Part shown: in pieces, positions 41,564-49,879 of the stretch
Numbering within the stretch: the stretch's first letter is position 1
How the letters are laid out: each line of letters opens with the position of its first letter
Assembly (NCBI GenBank): GCA_019637105.1
Contig: JAHBWF010000033.1
Coordinates: forward strand, 1-58,489
Length of the DNA: 58,489 nucleotides
Direction: 5' to 3'
DNA from: Labilithrix sp.
GTDB lineage: Bacteria > Myxococcota_A > Polyangia > Polyangiales > Polyangiaceae
Made by a program: the position numbers and the translations under genes
The notes under the pieces: model-generated
What the model was told of the DNA's origin: nothing
Database searches by the model: none
The model's input: the letters and a program-made list of their open reading frames with translations, nothing else

Positions 41564-44314
41564 ATGGAGCCCCGGGGGAGCGCCGAAGACGTGGACCCCG
41601 ATCGCGGGCTGTCCGAGGACGAGGCGCGCGCGCGGCTCCTCCGCTACGGCCCGAACGCGCTGCCGGAGAAGCGCCCCCCCGGGGTCGTGCAGCTCTTCCT
41701 GCGTCAGTTCCGGAGCCCGCTCATCTACCTCTTGCTCGGCGCTGCGGCGCTGGCGTTCGCGGTGGGCGAGCGCCGCGACGCCGGCATCATCGTCGTCGTC
41801 CTCTTGAGCAACGCGGCCTTCGGCATGATCCAGGAGCGCAGGGCGGAGCGCTCGATGGCCGCGCTGAAGGAGCTCGTGGCGCCGCGCGCGCGCGTCGTTC
41901 GCGGCGGCTTCGAGCGCGAGATCGACAGCACGGAGGTCGTCCCCGGGGACGTCCTGGCGGTCGCCGCCGGCGACGCGATCGTCGCCGACGGGCGCGTGCT
42001 CCGCGCCGAGGCGCTCCAGGTGAACGAGTCGGCGCTGACGGGGGAGTCCACGACGGTCTCGAAGGCGCGGTGGACGCCGGCGGAGCGGGCGGACGTCCTC
42101 GCCGAGCGCCCCGGGGTGCTCCACGCCGGCACGCACGTCACCGCGGGGCGAGGTCGCGCGGTGGTCTTCGCGACCGGGCCGGCGACCGAGGTCGGTCACA
42201 TCGCGGCGATGACGGCCGGGACGAAGGAGCCGAAGACGCCGCTCGAGGCGCGCATCGATCGCCTCGGCCGCGTCATCGTCGTCGCCGCCGCGGTGCTCGC
42301 CGTGGCGGTCCTGCTCCTCGGGCTGGCCCGCGGCGTCCCGGTCTACGAGATGGTCATGCTCGCGGCGAGCCAGCTCTGCTCGATGGTCCCGGAGGGGCTG
42401 CCCGTCGCGGTCACGGTCCTGCTCGCGCTCGGCGTTCGGAGGATGTCCCAGCGCGGGGCGATCATCCGGCGCCTCTCCGCGGTCGAGACGCTGGGCTCCG
42501 TCTCGACGATCTGCACCGACAAGACCGGGACGTTGACGAAGAACGAGATGACGGTCGCCGCGTTGTTCCTCCCGAGCGGCCGGCGGCTCCGAGTCGGCGG
42601 CTCCGGGTACGCGCCCGAGGGGAAGATCGAGGACGAGGCCGGGCGCGCCCCCGCGGCGGGCGATCCCGACGTCTCTCCGCTGCTCGAGGCGATCGTGCTC
42701 TGCAACGACGCGCGGCTCGAGCCGCCGCAGGAGCCCGGCGGGCGGTGGCGCACGCTCGGGGACCCGACCGAGATCGCCCTCCTCACCGCGGCGCGCAAGG
42801 GAGGCGCGTCGCCCGAACGGCTCCGCGACCTCTACCCGCGGGTCGCCGAGATCCCGTTCGACCCGAAGCGGAAGCTCATGGCGACCGGACATCGCGGCGC
42901 CGACGGCCCGTTCGTCGTGGTCAAGGCCGCGCCGGAGATCGCGCTGGCGCTGTCGGCTCGTCACCTCCAGGGCGGGCGGCCCCTCCCGATGACGGCGCGC
43001 GAGCGCGAGGCCGTCCGCGACGCGATCCAACGGCTCGCCGGGCAGGCGCTGCGCGTGCTCGGGATCGCCGTGTTCCGCGGGCGCGCGCTCGAGGGCGGAG
43101 AGCCGGCGGCGAGCCTCGAGCGCCTGCTGGGACACGGGATCTTCCTCGGCCTCGTCGCCCAGACGGATCCCCCGCGGCCCGAGGTGCGCGACGCCATCGC
43201 GCGGTGCCGGGAAGCCGGGACCCGGATCGTCATGATCACGGGGGATCATCACGCGACGGGCCTGGCCGTGGCGCGCGCGCTCGGCATCGCCTCGACGCAG
43301 GACCTGGCGATCGACGGCGCCGAGCTCGACGCGATGAGCGACGCGGAGCTCCTGCGACGTCTGTCCGAGATCTCGGTCTTCGCCCGCGTGGAGCCGGCGC
43401 AGAAGCTCCGGATCGTCGAGGCGCTCCAGGCTCGCGGCGACGTGGTCGCGATGACGGGGGACGGCGTCAACGACGCGCCCTCCCTCGCGCGCGCCGACGT
43501 CGGCGTCGCGATGGGCCTCGCCGGGACGGAGGTCGCGAAGTCCGTCGCCAAGATGACGATCACGGACGACAACTTCGCCACGATCGTCGCGGCGATCGAG
43601 GAGGGGCGCGCGGTCCATCGGAGCCTCAAGCGGGTCTTGCTCTACCTCGTGTCCACGTCGGGCTCGGAGGTGCTGGTGCTGTTCATCGCGCTCGCGCTCG
43701 GCCTGCCTCCTCCGCTCGCGGCCGTCCAGATCCTCTGGGTCAACCTCGTGACCGACGGCGTCGTCACGGTCCCGCTCGTGATGGATCGCGGATCGAGGCG
43801 CGAGATGGGCCGCACCCCGACCCCGCGCGACGCTCCCCTCGTGGACCGCGCGTCGCTCGGGCGCCTGGCGGTGATGATGCCCGCCATCACGCTGTCGACG
43901 CTGGCGTACTACGCGGTCCGGCTCCGGATGGGCGTGCCCCCCGCGCACGCGCGCACCGAGGCGTTCACGATGCTCGCGGTATGCCAGTGGTACAACGCGC
44001 TCAACTGTCGATCGTCGACGGCCTCGGCGCTTCGCCTCGACGTCCTCGGCAACCCGTGGCTCGTGGGCGGAATCGTCCTCGGCAACGTCCTCCACGCCGC
44101 GGTGATCTTCGTCCCGGCCTTGAACGACGTCTTCCACACGGTGCCCTTGCCGCTGAGCGACGCGCTGGCCATCGGCGTCGTGGCGAGCCTCGTGCTCTGG
44201 GCCGAGGAGCTCCGGAAGCTCGTCGCGCGGCGGCGGCGGCGGCGCGCGAGCGCGAGGGAGGCTCTCGAGCGGCGGCCGCCCGAAGGCGACGCGTTGCCTT
44301 CGGCGTCGCGTTGA
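41564..44314 (+). CDS. cation-translocating P-type ATPase (SERCA/PMR1-like)
   Basis: 916-aa integral membrane pump. The N-terminal cation-ATPase domain has GLSEDEARARLLRYGPNALP. Actuator motif LTGEST, M4 ion site SMVPEGLPVAV (PEGLP, as in Ca2+ and Na+/K+-type P2 pumps), phosphorylation motif CTDKTGTLTKNEM (Asp about 319), hinge MTGDGVNDAPSLA, then C-terminal helices including ILWVNLVTDG. These place it in P2; Ca2+ or Mn2+ is the best guess for the ion. No soft-metal CPC. The final 30 residues are an Arg/Ala-rich cytoplasmic tail. Confidence 0.93.
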   Translation: MEPRGSAEDVDPDRGLSEDEARARLLRYGPNALPEKRPPGVVQLFLRQFRSPLIYLLLGAAALAFAVGERRDAGIIVVVLLSNAAFGMIQERRAERSMAALKELVAPRARVVRGGFEREIDSTEVVPGDVLAVAAGDAIVADGRVLRAEALQVNESALTGESTTVSKARWTPAERADVLAERPGVLHAGTHVTAGRGRAVVFATGPATEVGHIAAMTAGTKEPKTPLEARIDRLGRVIVVAAAVLAVAVLLLGLARGVPVYEMVMLAASQLCSMVPEGLPVAVTVLLALGVRRMSQRGAIIRRLSAVETLGSVSTICTDKTGTLTKNEMTVAALFLPSGRRLRVGGSGYAPEGKIEDEAGRAPAAGDPDVSPLLEAIVLCNDARLEPPQEPGGRWRTLGDPTEIALLTAARKGGASPERLRDLYPRVAEIPFDPKRKLMATGHRGADGPFVVVKAAPEIALALSARHLQGGRPLPMTAREREAVRDAIQRLAGQALRVLGIAVFRGRALEGGEPAASLERLLGHGIFLGLVAQTDPPRPEVRDAIARCREAGTRIVMITGDHHATGLAVARALGIASTQDLAIDGAELDAMSDAELLRRLSEISVFARVEPAQKLRIVEALQARGDVVAMTGDGVNDAPSLARADVGVAMGLAGTEVAKSVAKMTITDDNFATIVAAIEEGRAVHRSLKRVLLYLVSTSGSEVLVLFIALALGLPPPLAAVQILWVNLVTDGVVTVPLVMDRGSRREMGRTPTPRDAPLVDRASLGRLAVMMPAITLSTLAYYAVRLRMGVPPAHARTEAFTMLAVCQWYNALNCRSSTASALRLDVLGNPWLVGGIVLGNVLHAAVIFVPALNDVFHTVPLPLSDALAIGVVASLVLWAEELRKLVARRRRRRASAREALERRPPEGDALPSASR

Positions 44315-44331
44315 TCCACGTCATCGGGCGA

Positions 44332-44371
44332 GGTCGCTCCGGCTCCCGCCGGAGACGACCGGAGCGCGACC
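44332..44371. terminator. imperfect GC hairpin between convergent genes
   Basis: GGTCG-CTCCGG and CCGGAG-CGACC arms (11 pairs with a two-base bulge) enclose a smaller CTCCGG/CCGGAG stem, between the ATPase stop (44314) and the convergent cyclase stop (44405). No T-tract. Confidence 0.4.
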
Positions 44372-44404
44372 GCGCGCGCGTCGAGCGCCGGCCGCGTGAT
44401 CGGC

Positions 44405-46135
44405 TCACGGATGGGCGGTCGTCGCCGGGGGCTCGTCGCCGTCGCCCTTCTCCACGGCGTCGCTCTTCCGCGCCGCGACGAGCGCGTACGTCATCACCGG
44501 GCGCGCGCGCCCCTTCACGGTGATCTCGTCGATCGGGCGCGTCTCGAAGCGCGCGTCGAGGAGCGCCTTCGTGTCTTCGCTGATGAGGATGTCGGTGCCG
44601 AGCTCCTTGGTGGCGCCTTCGAGCCGGGACGCGAGGTTCACGGCGTCACCGATCACCGTGTACTCCATGCGGGCGTCGCTCCCGATGTTGCCGGCGACGA
44701 CCTCCCCGGTGTGGATCCCGATCCCCGTGCTCAACGTCCGCGCGCCCCTCGCGGCGAGGCGCTCGTTCAGCTTCACGAGCGCCAGCCGCATGCGGAAGGC
44801 CGCGCGGACCGCGTTGCGCGCGTCCTCCGGCTTCGGGAGCGGCGCGCCGAACACCGCCATGATCGCGTCGCCGATGAATTTGTCGACCACGCCGCCTTCT
44901 TCCATGATGATCGTCACCATCTCCGTGAAGTACTCGTTGAGGAGCTGCACGAGCTCTTGGGCGCTCATCGACTCGCTGATGGTCGTGAAGCCGCGGATGT
45001 CGGAGAACAGGATGGTGACCGTCAGCGTCTCGCCGCCGAGCTCGACCTTCCCCTTCAAGAGGTGCTCGAGGACCGCCTGCGTCATGTACTTGCCGAACGT
45101 CGCGCGGAGCTTGTCGCGCTCGCGCAGGCCGTCGACCATCGTGTTGAAGCCCGCCGCCAGATCCTCGATCTCGTCGCCGGTCTTCACGTCACTGACGTGG
45201 ACGTACTCTTCGCCTTCGAGCTTCTTGAGCGCGAGGGTGATGCGCCCGAGCGCGTGAGACATCACCCGCGCGAGCCGCGCTCCGACGACGACCGCCGCGA
45301 GCGCCGCGACGACGAGGACGCCGCCCGTCAGCAAGAGGTCTTCCCGGACGGCGTCGCGGAGATCCGTCACGTCGAGCGCGGCGATGACCGTGAAGCTCTT
45401 CCTGTCGCCCTCGAAGATCTTCGGGACGAAGCGCGTCATCGCCCACGCGTGGCCGCCGGCCTCGGCGACGCCGCTCCCGTCTCTCCACCGCGCCAGCGCG
45501 TCGACCGGGAAGCCCGGGGTCGCGTACCGAGCGCGGCCCGCCTCGTCGCTCACGGCGAGCTGGAGGCCGAGCTTCTCGCTCGAGCTCGTGAGGTAGGACT
45601 CGTCGAACGTCATGCACGCCATGACGAACCCCGCGCTGCCGACGCCGCGGACGATCGCGTACGCGGGGCGCGGCTCGGGCAGCGCGGCGCAACCCCTCCT
45701 GCGGACGAAGCGGGCCTCCTCCGCGCCGGCGAGCAGCTGCTCTTTGCGTGGGACACCCTCGCGCGCGTCGATGTTCGGGAGCCCCGCGTCGGCGAGCGGG
45801 CTGCCGTCCGGGGTGAGCGCCACGAGCCCGATCTCCGGGTAGTGCTCGTGAAAGACGCGAAGCGCCGCGTCCGCCGCGGGCGCGTCTCGATTCTTCAGCG
45901 CGTTCTGGAGCTCGTCGGACCTGGAGAGGGTCCGCACGGCGACGGCGAGATCCTTCACGTCGTCCGCGAGCTCGAGCTCGAAGCCGCGGACCGCGAGCGG
46001 CAGCTGATCGTCGACGATGTCGACGAGCTGACTCGACATCACGGAGTAGAGCACCGGCAGCGCAGCGAGCGTGGCGAGCGCCGAGAGCGCCACGAGCGTC
46101 GTGAGCTTCGCACGTACGGTCTTGAAGAGAACCAT
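44405..46135 (-). CDS. membrane adenylate/guanylate cyclase with extracytoplasmic sensor and HAMP
   Basis: 576 aa. One N-terminal helix (LTTLVALSALATLAALPVLY) and a second at about residues 270-290 (LLTGGVLVVAALAAVVVGAR) bracket a roughly 220-residue extracytoplasmic sensor with a Cys pair (RRGCAALPE, FVMACMTFD). HAMP follows, then a class III catalytic domain from about 365: FSDIRGFTTISE, FIGDAIMAVFGAP and GDAVNLASRLEG (both metal Asp, the Asn and the Arg present), so cyclase activity is expected. Divergent from the 46292 gene. Confidence 0.92.
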   Translation of the reverse strand: MVLFKTVRAKLTTLVALSALATLAALPVLYSVMSSQLVDIVDDQLPLAVRGFELELADDVKDLAVAVRTLSRSDELQNALKNRDAPAADAALRVFHEHYPEIGLVALTPDGSPLADAGLPNIDAREGVPRKEQLLAGAEEARFVRRRGCAALPEPRPAYAIVRGVGSAGFVMACMTFDESYLTSSSEKLGLQLAVSDEAGRARYATPGFPVDALARWRDGSGVAEAGGHAWAMTRFVPKIFEGDRKSFTVIAALDVTDLRDAVREDLLLTGGVLVVAALAAVVVGARLARVMSHALGRITLALKKLEGEEYVHVSDVKTGDEIEDLAAGFNTMVDGLRERDKLRATFGKYMTQAVLEHLLKGKVELGGETLTVTILFSDIRGFTTISESMSAQELVQLLNEYFTEMVTIIMEEGGVVDKFIGDAIMAVFGAPLPKPEDARNAVRAAFRMRLALVKLNERLAARGARTLSTGIGIHTGEVVAGNIGSDARMEYTVIGDAVNLASRLEGATKELGTDILISEDTKALLDARFETRPIDEITVKGRARPVMTYALVAARKSDAVEKGDGDEPPATTAHP

Positions 46136-46291
46136 GGTTCGACGACGACTCTACAGCACGCGGGCAGGCTCGAGGCCGCCTCGCTCCGAGCGGCGTGACC
46201 GGCCGCGTCACACGACGCTGCCGGCGAGGGCCCGCGGGGATCGGGGCTCTCTGCCCGCGCACCGTCCGCGGGCTGAAGGTAGACTCGCGCG

Positions 46292-47653
46292 ATGCCCATG
46301 TGGGTCTGGTGGCTCCTCATCGTCGTCGCGGTCGTGGCGACGCCCGGCCTGCTGCGGGTGCTGCACGCGCGAGCGCCGCGCGCGGGTCTCGACTTCAACA
46401 TCATCGACGACGCGATCCACCACCTCGACACGGAGGACGAGCCGTGGACGGTCTTCATGGAGGTACGCGTCTCCGGCGCGATCGACGAGGCCAAGCTCCG
46501 CGACGCCGTCCGCGTCGCGATGGGGCGCCACGCGATGGCCCGCGCCTACCAGAAGCGATGGCGGCCGTGGCAAACGGTGTACGAGTGGGGAGTCGTCGAG
46601 GAGGTCGCCGTCGATCCGGTTCGCGTCACAGACGCCGAGCGGGACGCGGGGGCGCGCTTCTTGAGCACGCGCGTCCCGCTCGACGCCGCGCCGCCCTTCC
46701 GGATCCAGCTCGCCCGCGCGCCCGACGGCGACCGGATCCTCCTGTGCTTCAACCACGCCGCGAGCGACGGCGTGGGCACGCTGCGCTTCCTCACGTCGAT
46801 CGCGAGGGCGTACTCGGGTCGACCGGACGAGGTGGACCCCGTCGAGGATCTCGCCATGCGCGACCTCGCGAAGAACACGGAGCCGCGAACCTGGATGGAG
46901 CGGTGGCGAAGGCTCACGATGTTGCGCCGCGCGTTGCTCGACGCCGTCATCGCTCCCCCCGCTCGGATCGCGACCGCGCGCGCCGGAGGTGCGCCGGGCT
47001 TCGGCTGCGTACGGCGCGTGATCTCGTCGGACGTCGTCGCGAGCAAGCCGTCCGGCGCGACCGTGAACGATCTCTTGCTCGGCGCGCTCCACGTCGCCAT
47101 CCAGCGCTGGAACGCGGCGCACGCGCTCGAGACCGCGCGCATCGGAACGATGATGCCCGTGAACGTCCGCCCCCGGGAGCGCTGGAACGAGGCGGTCGGG
47201 AACATCGTGTATTTCGTCTCGGTATCGACCTCGGTCGAGGAGCGCGCCGATCTCGCGTCCACCGTGGGCGCGATCGCGAAGCAGACCCGGGAGGTGAAGG
47301 AGCAGGGGACCGCCGCGGCGCTGCGCGAGATTTTGTTCGCGAGCCCGACCCTCCTGGTCGAGGTGAAGCGAAAGCTGCCGGCGCTGCTCCCGCTCGGCGG
47401 CGAGCGCTTCGTCGACACCGCGGTCCTCTCGAACGTGGGGCGGGTCGACGCCACGCTCGTGTTCGGCGAGCTCGGGGCGGCGACGGAGCTCTGGTTCAGC
47501 CCCCCGTGTCGGATGCCGCTCGGGCTCGCCATGGGCGCCTCCACCTACGAGGGGCGCCTGTTCTTGACCTTCCGGTACCGCCACGCGCTGTGGAACGAGG
47601 AGGCCGCCGAGCAGTTCGCCGATCTCTATCAGAGCGTCCTGACGTCGTCGTGA
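46292..47653 (+). CDS. WS/DGAT-like or condensation-domain-like acyltransferase
   Basis: 453 aa. An N-terminal membrane helix (MWVWWLLIVVAVVATPGLL) is followed by a chloramphenicol-acetyltransferase-fold domain. The catalytic motif is NHAASDGVGT (His155, Asp159; the HxxxDG element of wax-ester synthase/DGAT and condensation domains). Later blocks MMPVNVRPRERWNEAVGNIV and LSNVGRVDATL match WS/DGAT-type proteins. It probably transfers an acyl group from acyl-CoA to a lipid alcohol. The membrane anchor and the single rather than doubled His (NHAAS) distinguish it from classic WS/DGAT. No adjacent lipid genes. Confidence 0.78.
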   Translation: MPMWVWWLLIVVAVVATPGLLRVLHARAPRAGLDFNIIDDAIHHLDTEDEPWTVFMEVRVSGAIDEAKLRDAVRVAMGRHAMARAYQKRWRPWQTVYEWGVVEEVAVDPVRVTDAERDAGARFLSTRVPLDAAPPFRIQLARAPDGDRILLCFNHAASDGVGTLRFLTSIARAYSGRPDEVDPVEDLAMRDLAKNTEPRTWMERWRRLTMLRRALLDAVIAPPARIATARAGGAPGFGCVRRVISSDVVASKPSGATVNDLLLGALHVAIQRWNAAHALETARIGTMMPVNVRPRERWNEAVGNIVYFVSVSTSVEERADLASTVGAIAKQTREVKEQGTAAALREILFASPTLLVEVKRKLPALLPLGGERFVDTAVLSNVGRVDATLVFGELGAATELWFSPPCRMPLGLAMGASTYEGRLFLTFRYRHALWNEEAAEQFADLYQSVLTSS

Positions 47654-47767
47654 CGTTCGCCGCGTCCGCCGCTCCGCCGAGGACGGACACCGCGCGCGTG
47701 ACGTAGAGGGGATCCCTCGCGGAGCCGCGGCCCGCGCGGAGGCGAGGGAGCTCCAGCGACGCCGCGC

Positions 47768-48424
47768 TCACCGGGCGAAGAGGACGATCGGCTCGCCGTC
47801 GACGCTGCGCAGGCGCCGGTCGCGCGCGAGCCCGTCGCGGTAGCCCTGCGGCGCCGGGCGGGCGACCTCGTCGACCCGCCCGTAGGCCGCCATGAGCTCG
47901 CCGTGGCGGAGCGCGCTCTCGAAGAACTGGTGCTCCCCCGCCACGCCCATGAACGCGGTCGTCAGGACGCCGTGGCTCCGCAAGAACGCCCGGAACGTGG
48001 GGTTCTCGTCGTTGAGGTGCGGGTGATCGGGATCGAGGCGCGCGGTCGGGACGGAGACGTGCGCGCCCTCGGGCTCGACGAGGACGCCGTCGCCGCGGTC
48101 GTCGACGAGCCAGAACGGCCGCGCGGACGACGCCTCCACGTCCGTCCTCCAGACGACGATCTCACGGCCGTGGCGGTCCTCGGTCCGCACCTTCGTGAGG
48201 AGGTGCACCGCCCAGAACGCGCAGGGGCGGAGCGAGAACGGCGCTCGCTCCGGCGCGCCGTCGATCGCGATCCGGCCGCGCACCTTGCAGGTCCGGCCCA
48301 CGACCACGTCGCCGACGTCGATGGACGACGCGCGGCGCGCCCGCCGCACGCGCCGACGGGCGAGGACGCCGTCCACGACGGCGTCTCCGAGGACCAGCCG
48401 AAGCGCGCGCTCGAGCCCGCTCAT
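47768..48424 (-). CDS. GIDE/BAM-like domain protein
   Basis: 218 aa. A central segment (RGRIAIDGAPERAPFSLRPC, then WRTDVEASSARPFWLVDDRG and GVLVEPEGAHVSV) resembles the GIDE/BAM domain of mitochondrial MUL1-type ligases and their bacterial relatives, minus any RING. No transmembrane helices are obvious, unlike most GIDE proteins, and the C-terminal 80 residues are helical with His (GVAGEHQFFESALRHGEL). Function unknown; a signalling or envelope role is inference. Confidence 0.65.
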   Translation of the reverse strand: MSGLERALRLVLGDAVVDGVLARRRVRRARRASSIDVGDVVVGRTCKVRGRIAIDGAPERAPFSLRPCAFWAVHLLTKVRTEDRHGREIVVWRTDVEASSARPFWLVDDRGDGVLVEPEGAHVSVPTARLDPDHPHLNDENPTFRAFLRSHGVLTTAFMGVAGEHQFFESALRHGELMAAYGRVDEVARPAPQGYRDGLARDRRLRSVDGEPIVLFAR

Positions 48425-48563
48425 CGACCCATGATAGGCGAGACGCCGCGATCGACCGAGCCTCGGGAGCGCGGACCCGCCGTCGGCTGGACGCGACGGC
48501 GTCGCTCCGGGCGCCGCCCGACGACCTCCGGCTCGCGCCTCGCGACGGCGTCGCGCTACGCGC

Positions 48564-49418
48564 TCATGACGACGGCGCGGGCGCCCCCGGGGAGGGCGCG
48601 CGGCCTCCCTGGCGCGCGCAAAGGGCGGCGTACTCCCCCGGCGTGCGACCGATCTGCGCCTTGAACTCGCGGATGAAGTGCGACTGATCGAAGTATCCGA
48701 GCTCGAGCGCGAGCGACGGCCAGTCGGCGACCTCGCCGCGCGCGACCCGCTCCGCCGCCTCCTGAACGCGGAGGCGGCGGATCACCCAGCTCGGTGAGAC
48801 GCCGACGTGGGAGTCGAAGACGCGCTGGAGCTTCCGGACGGACGCGCCGGTCCGCGCCACGAGCTCGGAGACGCGCGTGATCGAAGGATCGCGCTGCGCC
48901 AGCTCGACCGCGCCGGCGGCGAGCGCCGTGTCGTCGTCGACCTCGACGTGGCGCGAGCGCAGGAAGGCCTCGACGAGCCCGATCCGTTCGGCCTCGCCTC
49001 GGGCCGCCGACACCGCCGCCTCGAGCGCGGCGCCGGGCTCGCCGAAGGCCTCCGACGCCGTGAGGGCTCGGTCGGTGAGCGCGGAGATCGGCTCGTGCCA
49101 GAACGGGCGAAAGCCGCCGGGACGAAATTTCGTGCCGACGACCCAGCCCTCGCCCTCGAGCTCGGCGACGAAGCGCTTCGTGCCGACGCCGTGGAGACCC
49201 GGACGGTGGGTCCCGAAGACGAGGTTGACCTGGGGGAAGGGGAGCGTCTCCTGCGTGCGCGGTCCTCGCGCGCGCAGGTCCCAGCGGATCGTCCAGTGCC
49301 GATCGACGACGGACGCGAGCTCCGCGGCGGGCGCGTGGCGCGCCAGCGTGAACTTCGAGTCGGCCGCGCGCGGGTCCAGGATGCCGCGCCGGCTGTCGTG
49401 CGGAGTCCGTGCGGGCAT
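48564..49418 (-). CDS. AraC-family transcriptional regulator
   Basis: 284 aa. The N-terminal sensing domain (LASVVDRHWTIRWDLRARGP and LVFGTHRPGLHGVGTKRFVA) is of the DUF6597-like type. The C-terminal 100 residues carry two helix-turn-helix units (VSELVARTGASVRKLQRVFD; LALELGYFDQSHFIREFKAQ) ending with the family signature IGRTPGEYAA. It likely controls its divergent neighbour, a GFA-family gene 40-50 nt away. Start ATG at 49418; no Shine-Dalgarno seen. Confidence 0.9.
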   Translation of the reverse strand: MPARTPHDSRRGILDPRAADSKFTLARHAPAAELASVVDRHWTIRWDLRARGPRTQETLPFPQVNLVFGTHRPGLHGVGTKRFVAELEGEGWVVGTKFRPGGFRPFWHEPISALTDRALTASEAFGEPGAALEAAVSAARGEAERIGLVEAFLRSRHVEVDDDTALAAGAVELAQRDPSITRVSELVARTGASVRKLQRVFDSHVGVSPSWVIRRLRVQEAAERVARGEVADWPSLALELGYFDQSHFIREFKAQIGRTPGEYAALCARQGGRAPSPGAPAPSS

Positions 49419-49458
49419 GACGCGTTTGTACAATACGGGACGTCTCCGCGCGCGAACA

Positions 49459-49830
49459 ATGGGCGGCATGAGCGAGTCCACCACCTACGAGGGCGGCTGT
49501 CACTGCGGGGCCGTGCGTTTCGAAGTCACGATGGAGGCGCCGAGCAAGGCGTTCGACTGCAACTGCTCGATCTGCTCGACCGCGGGTTGGCTGCTGGCGT
49601 TCGCCCCCGAGGAGGCCTTCGCGCTGATCCAGGGCGAGGGCGCCCTGCGCGACTACCAGTTCGGCAAGAAGAGCACGCACCACCTCTTCTGCGGGACGTG
49701 CGGGACGCGTTCCTTCTCCCGGGGCGCCGGTCCGGACGGGAAGGTGATGGTGGCCGTCAACCTGAGGTGCCTGAGGGGGCTCGACGCGACGAAGCTGCCG
49801 ACCGAGACGTTCGACGGCGCCGCCCTCTGA
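49459..49830 (+). CDS. GFA-family (glutathione-dependent formaldehyde-activating-like) protein
   Basis: 123-aa zinc-binding protein. Cys motifs: GGCHCGAVRF, CNCSICSTAG and FCGTCGTRSF, the standard set for the GFA fold (CENP-V-like), which binds zinc and, in some members, adds glutathione to formaldehyde. Many members have other or unknown substrates. Alternate start at 49468 (MSESTTYEGG). Divergent from the AraC regulator, which probably controls it. Confidence 0.9.
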   Translation: MGGMSESTTYEGGCHCGAVRFEVTMEAPSKAFDCNCSICSTAGWLLAFAPEEAFALIQGEGALRDYQFGKKSTHHLFCGTCGTRSFSRGAGPDGKVMVAVNLRCLRGLDATKLPTETFDGAAL

Positions 49831-49879
49831 CGGCCCGCGCGCCGTAGCCGCGCGCCCCGCGGGGCGTTAGAGTGGAGGC